From: a virus
Length of the DNA: 23,484 bases
Strand: one strand, 5' to 3'
IMG/VR virus record: IMGVR_UViG_3300009788_000304
Span: 1-23,484 of that record
Within the stretch, counting starts at the first letter, position 1, and every line of letters begins with the position of its first letter. The translations under genes were made by a program, and so were the position numbers. A model generated the notes under the pieces. It worked only from the letters and a program-made list of their open reading frames with translations, was not told where the DNA came from and ran no database searches. Of the stretch, positions 1 through 6,230 are shown in pieces.

Positions 1-409
1 ATCCCGCCGAGCGAAGCGCGAAGGCGAGCATCCACGGCTGGCCGACCATGTCTTTCGGCTTGAGGCCAGAGCAACTACGGTTGGGCGACGCACCGCCCTC
101 TACGCCCTGCTTCCTTCCGTCCAGTGTAGACCCGCCGCCACGTCCCCATGATGGTTGCGATGCGTAGCAATCCCCCATGTTGAGCCAGAGCGTGCCGTCC
201 TTGCGGAGCAGCCGCCGGACCTCCTCGAAGACGGCCGTCATCCGCTCAATGTACTCCTCGATTGTGGGCTCAAGGCCGAGTTGTCCGTCGACGCCGTAGT
301 CTCGCAGCCCCCAATACGGAGGACTCGTCACGCAGCAGTGGACCGACTCGTCTGGTAGACCCGCAAGCCGCTCTATCACGTCGCCGACGAGGATCCTGAT
401 ATCGTTCAT
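1..409 (-). CDS. Site-specific DNA methyltransferase, amino-methylating type (partial, cut by window edge)
   Basis: This gene starts at the ATG at 409-407 and runs off the left edge, so only the first 136 residues are visible. An AGGA Shine-Dalgarno lies 7 nt upstream. Near residue 30 it reads TSPPYWGLRDYG, the SPPY/DPPY catalytic loop of N4-cytosine and N6-adenine methyltransferases that act on exocyclic amino groups. Next come a helix-rich EEYIERMTAVFEEVRRLL segment and DGTLWLNMGD, typical of the strand after the catalytic motif in the beta class. The S-adenosylmethionine FxGxG motif should lie beyond the edge. It sits 48 nt downstream of a C5 methyltransferase gene and is probably co-transcribed with it. 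Such phage enzymes usually protect DNA from host restriction. SPPY slightly favours N4-cytosine, but the target base and site cannot be read from this part. Confidence 0.88.
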   Translation of the reverse strand, partial: MNDIRILVGDVIERLAGLPDESVHCCVTSPPYWGLRDYGVDGQLGLEPTIEEYIERMTAVFEEVRRLLRKDGTLWLNMGDCYASQPSWGRGGGSTLDGRKQGVEGGASPNRSCSGLKPKDMVGQPWMLAFALRSAG

Positions 410-457
410 GCGATTTCCTGTCCGGTTATCCCCAAGAACCCCACCCTTTTCGTCTTG

Positions 458-1594
458 TCACGCCATCGCGGACGTTTTTTCGTGGGCCTCTACGTGCGCC
501 CGGATGAACTTCGCCGCGACCCACGGATTGATCGCATTGCCGTAGCCCCGCAGGAGCCCCATATTCTCGGGTAGCCTTGGAGCCAGCGGGAATGTTCCGG
601 GTTCAATACGGCACCACTCTCCACCTCCACTTGGCTTGCGACGCCAGCAGAGTTCAAAATCAGTCCAGAAATCATGCCCGCCTGAGCTCCCAGCGTACAA
701 CCCGCGCCGTTTCCGTTCCCGTGCTTCTGCTTCAGCCTGGCCAGCCGAGCTATGTGCTTCTCTGGGTCCGCGCCCACGTTCATCGCTTGGGCGTCTGGGC
801 TGGCCCACCCCGCCAGCTTCGCTTGCCTCGGCAGTTTCTGAAACTTGACCCGCTTCCCGCCCGGCCCCTTGATGTATGAGTAGTCGCTCCCCTTGGAGTC
901 GTTGACTGTTGGCGTTTGCCAACCTGCGAGCGCCGCTTGATCTTCCAGCTTCCGTAGCCCGCCGCCCGGACTTGTGCGTCTCGTCTGCGCCCCGCCGCTC
1001 GGGCACTTCGGGGTCTGCCATCCCGACAGTTTCGCCGCACCGTAGAGCGTCGGATTGCCCCGCTTGTGCGCTTGCTGATGCTCCGTGCTTTTCGGCGTCG
1101 GCCACCCACCATAGGCGTTGTCTGATATCTGGCGCGCCGACGCACGCAGCCGGAAGATCACCCGTCCCGAGGGCATAGCCAAGTTCTTCCAGGTCAAGCG
1201 ATATTCCATCGAGCCATTCAGGTCCATCACCGCTCGCAGTCTGCTCTCCATAGATCGTGTCAGGACGGCACTCCGCAATGAGGCTGTACCAGACAGGCCA
1301 GAGGTGCCTTTCGTCCATCGCGCCCTCTCTTTTGCCGGCGCACGAAAGGGGTTGACATGGACAGCTTCCGGTCCAAAGAGGGATGTCTGGACTGACGCCA
1401 GCGATTCGCAAGGCGAGCGACCATCCTCCAATCCCGGCGAAGAAATGGCACTGAGCGTATCCGGCGAGGTCCGCGCCCCTGACATCCGTTATGCTCCTTT
1501 CGTCCACGTCGCCATCGGCGATGATGCCAGCCTTGATGAACTCGCGTAGCTGCGCCGCAGCCTGCGGATCATTTTCGTTGTAGTAAGCGCGCAC
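458..1594 (-). CDS. dcm: C5-cytosine DNA methyltransferase (Dcm-like)
   Basis: Transfers a methyl group to C5 of cytosine. Using the GTG at 1594 (378 residues), motif I FFAGIGG is at about 51-57, the catalytic PCQP loop at 79-82, a GEQ replacing the usual ENV motif VI at 116-118, RQRLWW motif VIII at 158-163, and a motif X-like GYGNAINPWVAAKF near 351-364. All motifs are in one frame, so the gene looks intact. The GTG follows the preceding stop by one base and has GGAG just upstream; an in-frame ATG at 1642 would overlap that gene. The target-recognition region (about 165-300) is odd: low complexity, rich in R, G, E and A, with repeated VADA/LANA. It overlaps a second long reading frame, listed separately. 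The gene belongs to a leftward unit of sigma factor, membrane protein and two methyltransferases, probably for defence against restriction. Confidence 0.88.
   Translation of the reverse strand: MRAYYNENDPQAAAQLREFIKAGIIADGDVDERSITDVRGADLAGYAQCHFFAGIGGWSLALRIAGVSPDIPLWTGSCPCQPLSCAGKREGAMDERHLWPVWYSLIAECRPDTIYGEQTASGDGPEWLDGISLDLEELGYALGTGDLPAACVGAPDIRQRLWWVADAEKHGASASAQAGQSDALRCGETVGMADPEVPERRGADETHKSGRRATEAGRSSGARRLANANSQRLQGERLLIHQGAGREAGQVSETAEASEAGGVGQPRRPSDERGRGPREAHSSAGQAEAEARERKRRGLYAGSSGGHDFWTDFELCWRRKPSGGGEWCRIEPGTFPLAPRLPENMGLLRGYGNAINPWVAAKFIRAHVEAHEKTSAMA
490..1485 (-). CDS. Overlapping +1-frame ORF nested inside the C5 methyltransferase gene
   Basis: A 331-codon frame lies wholly inside the methyltransferase gene on the same strand, shifted by +1. 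It has its own signal: AAAGGAG at 1500-1494, eight bases before the ATG at 1485. Its protein is not a methyltransferase. It contains a SMEYRLTWKNLAMPSG segment and then at least three GW(P/Q)TP repeats spaced by variable linkers. These repeats are the same DNA that reads VADA or LANA in the methyltransferase frame. From memory, similar proteins with LTWK..MPSG and GWPTP repeats are annotated as hypothetical in other phages and mobile elements; I could not check this. If it is translated, this is a 996-bp dual-coding region. If not, the frame is a by-product of repeats in the methyltransferase. No function can be assigned. Confidence 0.5.
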   Translation of the reverse strand: MSGARTSPDTLSAISSPGLEDGRSPCESLASVQTSLFGPEAVHVNPFRAPAKERARWTKGTSGLSGTASLRSAVLTRSMESRLRAVMDLNGSMEYRLTWKNLAMPSGRVIFRLRASARQISDNAYGGWPTPKSTEHQQAHKRGNPTLYGAAKLSGWQTPKCPSGGAQTRRTSPGGGLRKLEDQAALAGWQTPTVNDSKGSDYSYIKGPGGKRVKFQKLPRQAKLAGWASPDAQAMNVGADPEKHIARLARLKQKHGNGNGAGCTLGAQAGMISGLILNSAGVASQVEVESGAVLNPEHSRWLQGYPRIWGSCGATAMRSIRGSRRSSSGRT

Positions 1595-1595
1595 C

Positions 1596-1853
1596 CTACT
1601 CCACCACCGGCCGCGCCCGCACAAGCCGCTGCGTCTTGTCAATCTCGTCGGCCTTCGCCCGAATCTGGTCCTCGTTCAGCACTTCCGTTATCGCCATCAT
1701 CCGAGTGTTGACGCTCACCGACTGCTGCAGGAGCTTGAAGTTCTCCTTATACGTCCGCAGGAAATGCCGAGCCCAGATGGACCCGACGATGACCGCGCCG
1801 AACATGACGCCGAACGTGAACCCCCAGACAATGCCCGCCTCGAATCCGCCCAC
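1596..1853 (-). CDS. Small single-pass membrane protein
   Basis: An 85-residue protein with an N-terminal hydrophobic, glycine-rich segment at about residues 8-28 (GIVWGFTFGVMFGAVIVGSI), then a basic, helical, soluble C-terminus with many K, E and R. This predicts one membrane helix with a cytoplasmic tail, possibly a short coiled coil. The start is a GTG at 1853 with AGGGG about 6 nt upstream. It lies 14 nt after the sigma factor gene, and its TAG is one base before the methyltransferase GTG, so the genes are likely translated from one message. I do not recognise a family. Small phage membrane proteins include holins and superinfection-exclusion proteins, but the sequence does not decide between them. 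Confidence 0.65.
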   Translation of the reverse strand: MGGFEAGIVWGFTFGVMFGAVIVGSIWARHFLRTYKENFKLLQQSVSVNTRMMAITEVLNEDQIRAKADEIDKTQRLVRARPVVE

Positions 1854-1867
1854 AGTACACCCCTTTC

Positions 1868-2488
1868 CTATCCTTGCGCCACAAGTTCCTTCAGCATGGG
1901 AACGCGGCTCAGTTTCTCGAGCGCGGCCCGCATTCGCATGAGCGCGCCGACCTTTGAGATATTCAAGTGCGCGCCAAGCGCCTCATACGTCCAGCCATCG
2001 CAATACCGCATCCGCATCATCTCGGCATCTCGCTTTCCGACCGTGTCATGCACCTTCGCCCAGATGAGCGCGCCATCAAGGCGGTCGTCTACATCATCGA
2101 AGCGACGTGTCGCGGCATGGTCTCGGAGGTCGAGCGCCGGGGCGTGTTCCTTCTCGGCGTGATTGTAGCGGTGAATCGAGAATTGCTCTATGCGAGGCCG
2201 GAACTCGGACCGAAAGAACTCCAGCGCCGCATACCGCGCCTTCGTGACAAGGAAGTTGACGAACACCCCCTCGGCAGGATCAAACCTCTTGATCGTGGCG
2301 AGAATGACAATCGGCGCGAGCGCGAGCACGTCGTCTTCCGTGTGGGGCTTCAACGATCTTCGGGAGCACATGCTGCTCAGCTGCTTCTCGACCATCGGCA
2401 GGCACGCGACCATCAACGCATTGCGGGCATCATCGGTCGGATCGTCCCGATACTCCGCGAGGCGAGCATTGATCGTCTTCGTCGTCAA
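1868..2488 (-). CDS. Phage-encoded sigma-70 family RNA polymerase sigma factor
   Basis: A 206-residue protein with the two-domain layout of small sigma-70 factors. Residues about 30-95 resemble region 2, including KRFDPAEGVFVNFLVTKARYAALEF, close to the FDP..G..F..YA..R..I..E..R core. Residues about 145-200 resemble region 4: RDAEMMRMRYCDGWTYEALGAHLNISKVGALMRM, a helix-turn-helix for the -35 element. The start is a TTG at 2488 with AGGGG about 7 nt upstream. It would direct host RNA polymerase to phage promoters. It is encoded apart from the tail block, in a leftward unit with a membrane protein and two methyltransferases, so it may time late transcription; this is inference. The promoters visible in the window look like ordinary TTGACA promoters, so this factor's targets may lie outside. 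Confidence 0.72.
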   Translation of the reverse strand: MTTKTINARLAEYRDDPTDDARNALMVACLPMVEKQLSSMCSRRSLKPHTEDDVLALAPIVILATIKRFDPAEGVFVNFLVTKARYAALEFFRSEFRPRIEQFSIHRYNHAEKEHAPALDLRDHAATRRFDDVDDRLDGALIWAKVHDTVGKRDAEMMRMRYCDGWTYEALGAHLNISKVGALMRMRAALEKLSRVPMLKELVAQG

Positions 2489-2529
2489 GTCTAACCCCTA
2501 TGCCATCAAGGCAGGTATCGCGGTGCGCG

Positions 2530-2874
2530 TCATGCGTCAACGGGCTTCGCGTAGTCTTTCTGGCCCTTGATGGCACGTATGTCCACCTTGCAGCACTCCG
2601 CTTCCAGGTTGAAGTCGTGGCGGCAGACATCGCAGACGCTTGTCGGTTTCGTGTCTTGCTTCTCCACGTCGGGCGGCCCGCACTCCGCCAACCCCATCGA
2701 CCGGCGGACGTCGTTTTGGTCGGAGGCGTGTTGCTTGGCGGATTCGGCTTGAAGCTCAAACGCCAGCCGCATCGTATCTTGACTGGTATCAGGATATTCG
2801 CGCCGCTGCCCGACTGACACATACTTCAGAATCTCGCCCAACGCCAAGTCCCGCAACCGTTCAACCTCAGTCAT
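2530..2874 (-). CDS. Small hypothetical protein with a CxxC motif
   Basis: A 114-residue protein. The chosen ATG at 2874 begins MTEVERLRDLALGEIL and lies downstream of an intrinsic terminator; the upstream extension to 3000 would read through that terminator and looks non-protein-like. The N-terminal half is a charged helix. The C-terminal part has CDVCRHDF and a later CC pair, a possible metal-binding knuckle. The Shine-Dalgarno is weak (AAGG about 11 nt upstream). It is followed 41 nt later by the sigma factor TTG start, so it may open that transcription unit. I do not recognise a family. Confidence 0.55.
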   Translation of the reverse strand: MTEVERLRDLALGEILKYVSVGQRREYPDTSQDTMRLAFELQAESAKQHASDQNDVRRSMGLAECGPPDVEKQDTKPTSVCDVCRHDFNLEAECCKVDIRAIKGQKDYAKPVDA

Positions 2875-2926
2875 CCGCCACCGCCTTCCCGTCAACACCC
2901 TACAGGCTGGCGGTAGTCCTGTCCAT

Positions 2927-2960
2927 AAGAAAAGCCCCGGCATCCGAAGACACCGGGGCT
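2927..2960 (-). terminator. Rho-independent terminator
   Basis: On the minus strand, AGCCCCGG pairs with CCGGGGCT around a 12-nt loop (plus coordinates 2933-2940 and 2953-2960), followed by TTTTCTT at 2933-2927. It lies just downstream of the lipoprotein gene ending at 2978 and before the gene starting at 2874, so it ends the lipoprotein message and separates it from the sigma-factor unit. Confidence 0.85.
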
Positions 2961-2977
2961 CATTCGTCTGGGTAAGG

Positions 2978-3337
2978 CTAGGCGAGAATGTAGGCGCCAC
3001 TCGGGCGCCCCGCTCTCACCCCGACGCCGCGGGAACCCTTCATGGTCTCGTGGCCGAAGAGGTCGTCGTGTTTATCCCCGCCTGCATGGGCGAGCGCACG
3101 CGTCTCTCTCATGGTCTTCGGGTACGTGTCGATCATAGTGAATTCGTGCGACGTGACCTGCTCGAACTCTCGTCCGATGCCGAGCATGTCGTTTGACGCG
3201 TCGGCGCACTGCGCCGCGCCGGGAACCCCGGCAGGGCAGAGCATCGTCTCCGCATCGGTCGTGACGTCGCTCCCGAGCTTCGGGACGCACGCCACGGCAA
3301 CCGCGATGAGCAACGCGACAACAGCAAACACCCTCAT
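2978..3337 (-). CDS. Putative exported protein, possible lipoprotein
   Basis: A 119-residue protein from the ATG at 3337, with AGAGG about 9 nt upstream. The N-terminus is a classic signal sequence: a short basic start, a hydrophobic stretch (VFAVVALLIAVAVA) and then a cysteine at about position 17. The A-V-A-C sequence before it is a weak lipobox because it lacks the usual Leu/Val/Ile at -3, so both lipoprotein and plain secreted protein are possible. The rest is polar with a few cysteines and ends SGAYILA. It has its own promoter (3394-3423) and terminator (2927-2960), making it a single-gene unit. Independently transcribed phage lipoproteins often alter the lysogen surface or block superinfection; that role is only a guess. 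Confidence 0.62.
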   Translation of the reverse strand: MRVFAVVALLIAVAVACVPKLGSDVTTDAETMLCPAGVPGAAQCADASNDMLGIGREFEQVTSHEFTMIDTYPKTMRETRALAHAGGDKHDDLFGHETMKGSRGVGVRAGRPSGAYILA

Positions 3338-3393
3338 ACAGCACCGCCTCTCTTGGGACTTGTCCCATCCGCCTCCGTCATGATCACGCGGGC

Positions 3394-3423
3394 ACGATAC
3401 CACGATGAGCGACGCGCTGTCAA
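3394..3423 (-). promoter_or_regulatory. Sigma-70 type promoter for the lipoprotein gene
   Basis: On the minus strand, TTGACA (3423-3418) is followed after 18 bases by TATCGT (3399-3394), four of six matches to TATAAT. The predicted start lies about 50 nt upstream of the lipoprotein ATG at 3337. Between them is a tight inverted repeat TGGGAC-AA-GTCCCA. The -35 extends to TTGACAG, as in the promoters at 11148-11176 and 16604-16632. Confidence 0.55.
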
Positions 3424-3683
3424 TAGAATTCGCAAACAGTTAGGCCGAGCCCCGCGCTTGGCAAGACCCGACCAAGCCCTCTCATTTTCCGCGCCCGGGG
3501 CTTTGGGCGCGGTGCCGAGCCAGCTTTCGCCTCCCGGCGCGAGCCAAAAGCCTATCACGGACAGGAATGCGGTCAAGCGTTTTCTGATATTCTCCATCCG
3601 TATCCCCAGCCTTCAGTATAACCCTTTGATTCCCCGGACAGGCCACGCATACGCCCCTCAATCTTTTCGCTCTTTTCCTTGTT

Positions 3684-3711
3684 TTGTAGTGGTTTTCGCT
3701 TGCGTTGTAGT
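3684..3711. repeat. Two TTGTAGT direct repeats, possible operator
   Basis: TTGTAGT occurs at 3684-3690 and again at 3705-3711, exactly 21 bp (two helical turns) apart, just upstream of the likely plus-strand -10. This spacing fits a dimeric or tandem regulator binding one DNA face. The second copy overlaps the possible -35. Evidence is limited to the repeat and its position. Confidence 0.3.
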
Positions 3712-3727
3712 CGATAGGTGGTATTGT
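3700..3727 (+). promoter_or_regulatory. Candidate promoter of the plus-strand early operon
   Basis: TTGCGT (3700-3705) and TATTGT (3722-3727) are spaced 16 bases apart, about 20 bases before the first gene's start at 3749. An overlapping alternative uses TTGTAG (3705-3710) and TATTAG (3727-3732). Neither is a strong consensus, but the tract is T-rich against a GC-rich background, and a promoter is needed here for ten rightward genes. Confidence 0.35.
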
Positions 3728-3748
3728 ATTAGTGAATGGAGGTGGGCG

Positions 3749-3967
3749 ATGGGGACGACGGCAACGACGCAGGCGCGGGGCGCGCCGACCATGGAGGTTT
3801 GCGAGCGCTGCGGAAAGATGTTTGCGCCCACGTCCGAGTATGACGGGATCTGCGAGCCTTGCTACGCCGAAGAGTGCGCCGAAATCCGCGCGGAGCAGCT
3901 CGCCGAGAGCGCGTGGCTACGGTACGCCGAGAATCCGCCAGTGGTGGACGACCCGCGAAGCTACTAG
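3749..3967 (+). CDS. Small zinc-ribbon protein, first gene of the plus-strand operon
   Basis: A 72-residue protein with two CxxC pairs, CERC and CEPC, about 17 residues apart, a typical zinc ribbon or knuckle. A helical, acidic tail follows. The ATG at 3749 has GGAGG 6 nt upstream; a later ATG (residue 15) lacks a comparable signal. It is the first of ten rightward genes, most of them tiny. Such early proteins often bind host proteins or nucleic acids, but nothing identifies a partner. Confidence 0.75.
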   Translation: MGTTATTQARGAPTMEVCERCGKMFAPTSEYDGICEPCYAEECAEIRAEQLAESAWLRYAENPPVVDDPRSY

Positions 3968-3994
3968 CTGCCGGACAGGAAAGGGAGGCGGAGG

Positions 3995-4195
3995 ATGGGT
4001 GACCAGACTGCGGGCGCAATGCTGTGCCCGTTTGACAACGTGCCGGGTAGCGCTGGCGAGTGTTACAAGGAGCAGTGCAGTTTGTGGGTCGGGCAGTGCG
4101 CGTTCCGCGAGATAGCGCTCGCTCTTGCCGGCATGGACGCCAAGGACGAACACCGGCTTGCGAATGAAGCCGCCGCGCCAGCGAAGGGAGCCTAA
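3995..4195 (+). CDS. Small cysteine-rich hypothetical protein
   Basis: A 66-residue protein with four cysteines in the pattern CPF-x9-C-x4-C-x6-C, ending CAFREIALALAG and an alanine-rich tail. This may bind one zinc ion. The ATG at 3995 sits directly after a purine-rich GGAGGCGGAGG stretch. The TAA stop is one base before the next gene's ATG, so the two are likely co-translated. I recall similar short phage proteins with the CPF...C...C...C pattern, of unknown function. Confidence 0.72.
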   Translation: MGDQTAGAMLCPFDNVPGSAGECYKEQCSLWVGQCAFREIALALAGMDAKDEHRLANEAAAPAKGA

Positions 4196-4196
4196 C

Positions 4197-4409
4197 ATGA
4201 CCTTCGCAGCCTTCAAGACCTACGTCACAAACGTACTCGCAAGACTCGTCAAGGTCTGCATCCAGCACAGCATGACATCCGCCCGCGCGTTAGGCGTCAT
4301 GCGTTGGGCGCATCGGCAGACCTCGATGATCTGGGATTCATTCGAGGCCGACGAGCCGATTCAGGATGTGGCGGACGCGTTGTTTCGGATGGGGACGACG
4401 GAAGCGTAG
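4197..4409 (+). CDS. Small hypothetical protein
   Basis: A 70-residue protein starting MTFAAFKTYVTN at 4197, with AGGGAG about 6 nt upstream inside the preceding gene. It is helical and basic in its first half and acidic near the end, with no cysteine pairs or membrane segment. It lies one base after the preceding stop and 8 nt before the Topo VI A-like gene. The longer frame back to 4125 would overlap the previous gene and has no ribosome site. No family recognised. Confidence 0.62.
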   Translation: MTFAAFKTYVTNVLARLVKVCIQHSMTSARALGVMRWAHRQTSMIWDSFEADEPIQDVADALFRMGTTEA

Positions 4410-4417
4410 GGGGAGTC

Positions 4418-5455
4418 ATGCCGAAGATCGCATATCGTAAACAGAGCTTTCGCGGCGAGTCGCTTGACGCCATACACCACGCCGACCGCATTCTATGCGA
4501 GTATGCGGCGCAGGGGTATGACTTGACTCTTCGCGGGCTGTACTACAAGTTCATAGCCCGCGATCTGTTCCCAGATGACCGCAAGTGGATACAGCGCAAG
4601 AGAGATAAGAAATGGATACGCGACCCCAGCGGAACGAAAAACGCCCAGCCGAACTACAAGTGGCTAGGCGATAAGGTCAGTGACGCCCGTCTTGCGGGCC
4701 TGATTAGCTGGGATCATATCATTGACATGACTCGCCGCCTGTCTGGGTTGCGGCAATACGACACCCCAGAGGATGCCGTTGTGTCGCTATCCAGCACATA
4801 CCACATCGACATGTGGAAGAATCAGCCATATTACGTTGAAGCGTGGGTCGAAAAGGATGCTATGGTCAACGTGCTTCGCCCGGCCTGCAACATCTGGGAT
4901 GTTCCGTACTGTTCTACGAGGGGATACACAAGCCAGTCGTCCTGCCACGAGGCTGCGCAACGACTGATAGCAGCCGGGCAACTTCATGAGGACGGCGTGG
5001 TCATCTTGCACCTGAGCGACCATGACCCCTCTGGAATTGACATGGCGCGCGATCTGCAGGACCGCCTCAAGATGTTCCGCTGCGGACCGATCCAGTTTCG
5101 GAGGATTGCGTTGACGTTCGACCAAGTCGAGGAGCGCAGCCCGCCGCCAAGCCCGGCGAAGCTGACCGACCCACGTGCGGCAGGTTACATCGAGCGTTTC
5201 GGTGACGAGTCATGGGAGCTTGACGCATTGGAGCCCCAAGACATCGACACGTTGATTCGGGATGAAGTCATGGCCGTTGTGGATATGGATATCTGGAACG
5301 AATCCTGCGAAGAGGAGAAGCGCGGCCGATCAACGCTCTTGCAGGTGGCTAACGGCTGGCCTGAGTTGACAGAAGAGATCGACCCCGGCGCTGCGTTGGC
5401 GTTGGTCGAGTCGTATTGTGATCCTATTGAAGACGGACAGGACGGTGACTCATGA
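4418..5455 (+). CDS. Topoisomerase VI subunit A / Spo11-like protein, stand-alone phage form
   Basis: A 345-residue protein with both hallmark parts of type IIB topoisomerase A subunits. Near the N-terminus, LTLRGLYYKF (residues 36-45) matches the R-x-x-Y-Y catalytic tyrosine motif of the winged-helix 5Y-CAP domain; Y42 or Y43 is the likely nucleophile. The Toprim part has WVEKDAMVNVL with the metal-binding glutamate at E145 and LSDHDPSGIDM with D201 and D203. A conserved-looking VEERSPPPSPAKLTDPRAAGYI stretch follows. Topo VI A and Spo11 make a covalent 5'-phosphotyrosine double-strand break. No B (ATPase) subunit is visible nearby, so this resembles the Mini-A group described in mobile elements. 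The ATG at 4418 follows GGGGGAG; the longer upstream frame overlaps the previous gene. Roles in recombination, packaging or host DNA breakage are all possible. Confidence 0.82.
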   Translation: MPKIAYRKQSFRGESLDAIHHADRILCEYAAQGYDLTLRGLYYKFIARDLFPDDRKWIQRKRDKKWIRDPSGTKNAQPNYKWLGDKVSDARLAGLISWDHIIDMTRRLSGLRQYDTPEDAVVSLSSTYHIDMWKNQPYYVEAWVEKDAMVNVLRPACNIWDVPYCSTRGYTSQSSCHEAAQRLIAAGQLHEDGVVILHLSDHDPSGIDMARDLQDRLKMFRCGPIQFRRIALTFDQVEERSPPPSPAKLTDPRAAGYIERFGDESWELDALEPQDIDTLIRDEVMAVVDMDIWNESCEEEKRGRSTLLQVANGWPELTEEIDPGAALALVESYCDPIEDGQDGDS

Positions 5456-5676
5456 AGCGTTTCACCCTCGGCAACGAACACGCCGCCGGCTTCTACATCC
5501 TCGACGGCCGCAACATGTCAGTGGCCTACCTCGACGCCAAGGCGCGCGACGAGGCCCAAGCCTACGTGGACGCGGCGAACCAGATAGAGGATATCCGCGT
5601 GAAGCAGGCGGTTGACTTGGCGGCGGCAAAGGCGCGGCTGTATGCGTTCCTGAAAGGCGGCAAGTTTGCTGCATGA
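5452..5676 (+). CDS. Small hypothetical protein
   Basis: A 74-residue protein starting at an ATG that overlaps the Topo VI A-like stop (ATGA), with AGGACGG upstream. It begins MKRFTLGNEHAAGFYILDG, then has a long helix rich in A, K, D and Q (about residues 28-66). No cysteines or membrane segment. Its end overlaps the next gene by 11 nt. I do not recognise a family; tight coupling suggests co-expression with the Topo VI A-like protein. Confidence 0.7.
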   Translation: MKRFTLGNEHAAGFYILDGRNMSVAYLDAKARDEAQAYVDAANQIEDIRVKQAVDLAAAKARLYAFLKGGKFAA

Positions 5677-5923
5677 ACTGAAGACCTGGCCCGTCATGTT
5701 CGACGCCGTCAAGAGCGGCGAGAAGACTTTCGAGCTGCGCCGGGATGATCGGGACTTCAACGTCGAGGACCACCTGCTCTTGCGCGAGTGGGATAGCGTG
5801 GGCGGGTATACCAAGCGCAAGATCCTCGTCCGCGTGACCTACGTGCTTCGCCAGGCCGAGCGTTCCGGTCTCGCGCATGATTTCTGTGCGATGTCGGTTG
5901 TGCGTATCGAAAAGGGGAGCTGA
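5666..5923 (+). CDS. DUF3850 protein (ASCH/PUA-like fold)
   Basis: An 85-residue protein matching the DUF3850 pattern: HELKTWP at the N-terminus, then FDAVKSGEKTFELRRDDRDFNVEDHLLLREWD and a later strand KILVRVTYVL. ASCH/PUA-like domains of this kind usually bind RNA or modified nucleotides, and DUF3850 is common in phages. The start is a TTG at 5666, because HELKTWP is conserved at the very N-terminus; GGCGG lies a few bases upstream. It overlaps the preceding gene by 11 nt. Molecular role unknown. Confidence 0.85.
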   Translation: MLHELKTWPVMFDAVKSGEKTFELRRDDRDFNVEDHLLLREWDSVGGYTKRKILVRVTYVLRQAERSGLAHDFCAMSVVRIEKGS

Positions 5924-5925
5924 CG

Positions 5926-6228
5926 ATGGCAGAGCATACCTGCATTCGTTGCGGCAACGCTACAGACCCATGCACGCATCGGTGTGCCTGCGACGATACG
6001 GCGGACCTCACAAAGAGACTGCTGTATGCCGAGTCCGCACTCGCAGCACACGATGACATCGAGTGCGATACCTGCGAGACCAACTCGGATGCTATCACGG
6101 AACAGAGAGATGCCCTCCTCAAAGCCTGCGAAGCCGTCGCCTCTGACGTCAAGGCAAGAGGTAACGCAACCATTACTGGCAAGACGTGGGCGCTCGTGCA
6201 AGACGCTCTCAAGGAAACGAAAGGATAG
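5926..6228 (+). CDS. Small zinc-binding hypothetical protein
   Basis: A 100-residue protein with CIRC, then C and C-A-C in the first 25 residues, and a second pair CDTC near residue 48, separated by a helix. It looks like a small metal-binding domain joined to a helical tail. The ATG at 5926 has GGGGA about 7 nt upstream and lies 2 nt after the DUF3850 stop. I do not recognise a family. It is one of several CxxC proteins in this operon. Confidence 0.7.
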   Translation: MAEHTCIRCGNATDPCTHRCACDDTADLTKRLLYAESALAAHDDIECDTCETNSDAITEQRDALLKACEAVASDVKARGNATITGKTWALVQDALKETKG

Positions 6229-6230
6229 CC

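Larger units (their letters stand above)
3338..3748. other. Divergent intergenic region
   Basis: About 410 bases without a convincing gene separate the leftward lipoprotein gene from the rightward small-gene operon. It holds a good minus-strand promoter (3394-3423), a plausible plus-strand promoter (about 3700-3727) and a repeated TTGTAGT motif. A minus-strand frame over 3334-3597 is open but has an unlikely composition and overlaps the promoter. The last 15 codons of that frame (ATG at 3379) end in a TGA overlapping the lipoprotein ATG, but no Shine-Dalgarno precedes them. This layout suits an early/late or lysogeny switch, though no repressor gene is adjacent. Confidence 0.6.

Noticed and set aside
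577-1549. Plus-strand frames opposite the methyltransferase
   Set aside because: They are mirror frames of the methyltransferase gene without start signals or recognisable domains.
3334-3597. Minus-strand 87-codon frame upstream of the lipoprotein
   Set aside because: Composition is not protein-like, it spans the lipoprotein promoter, and the ribosome signal is only moderate.
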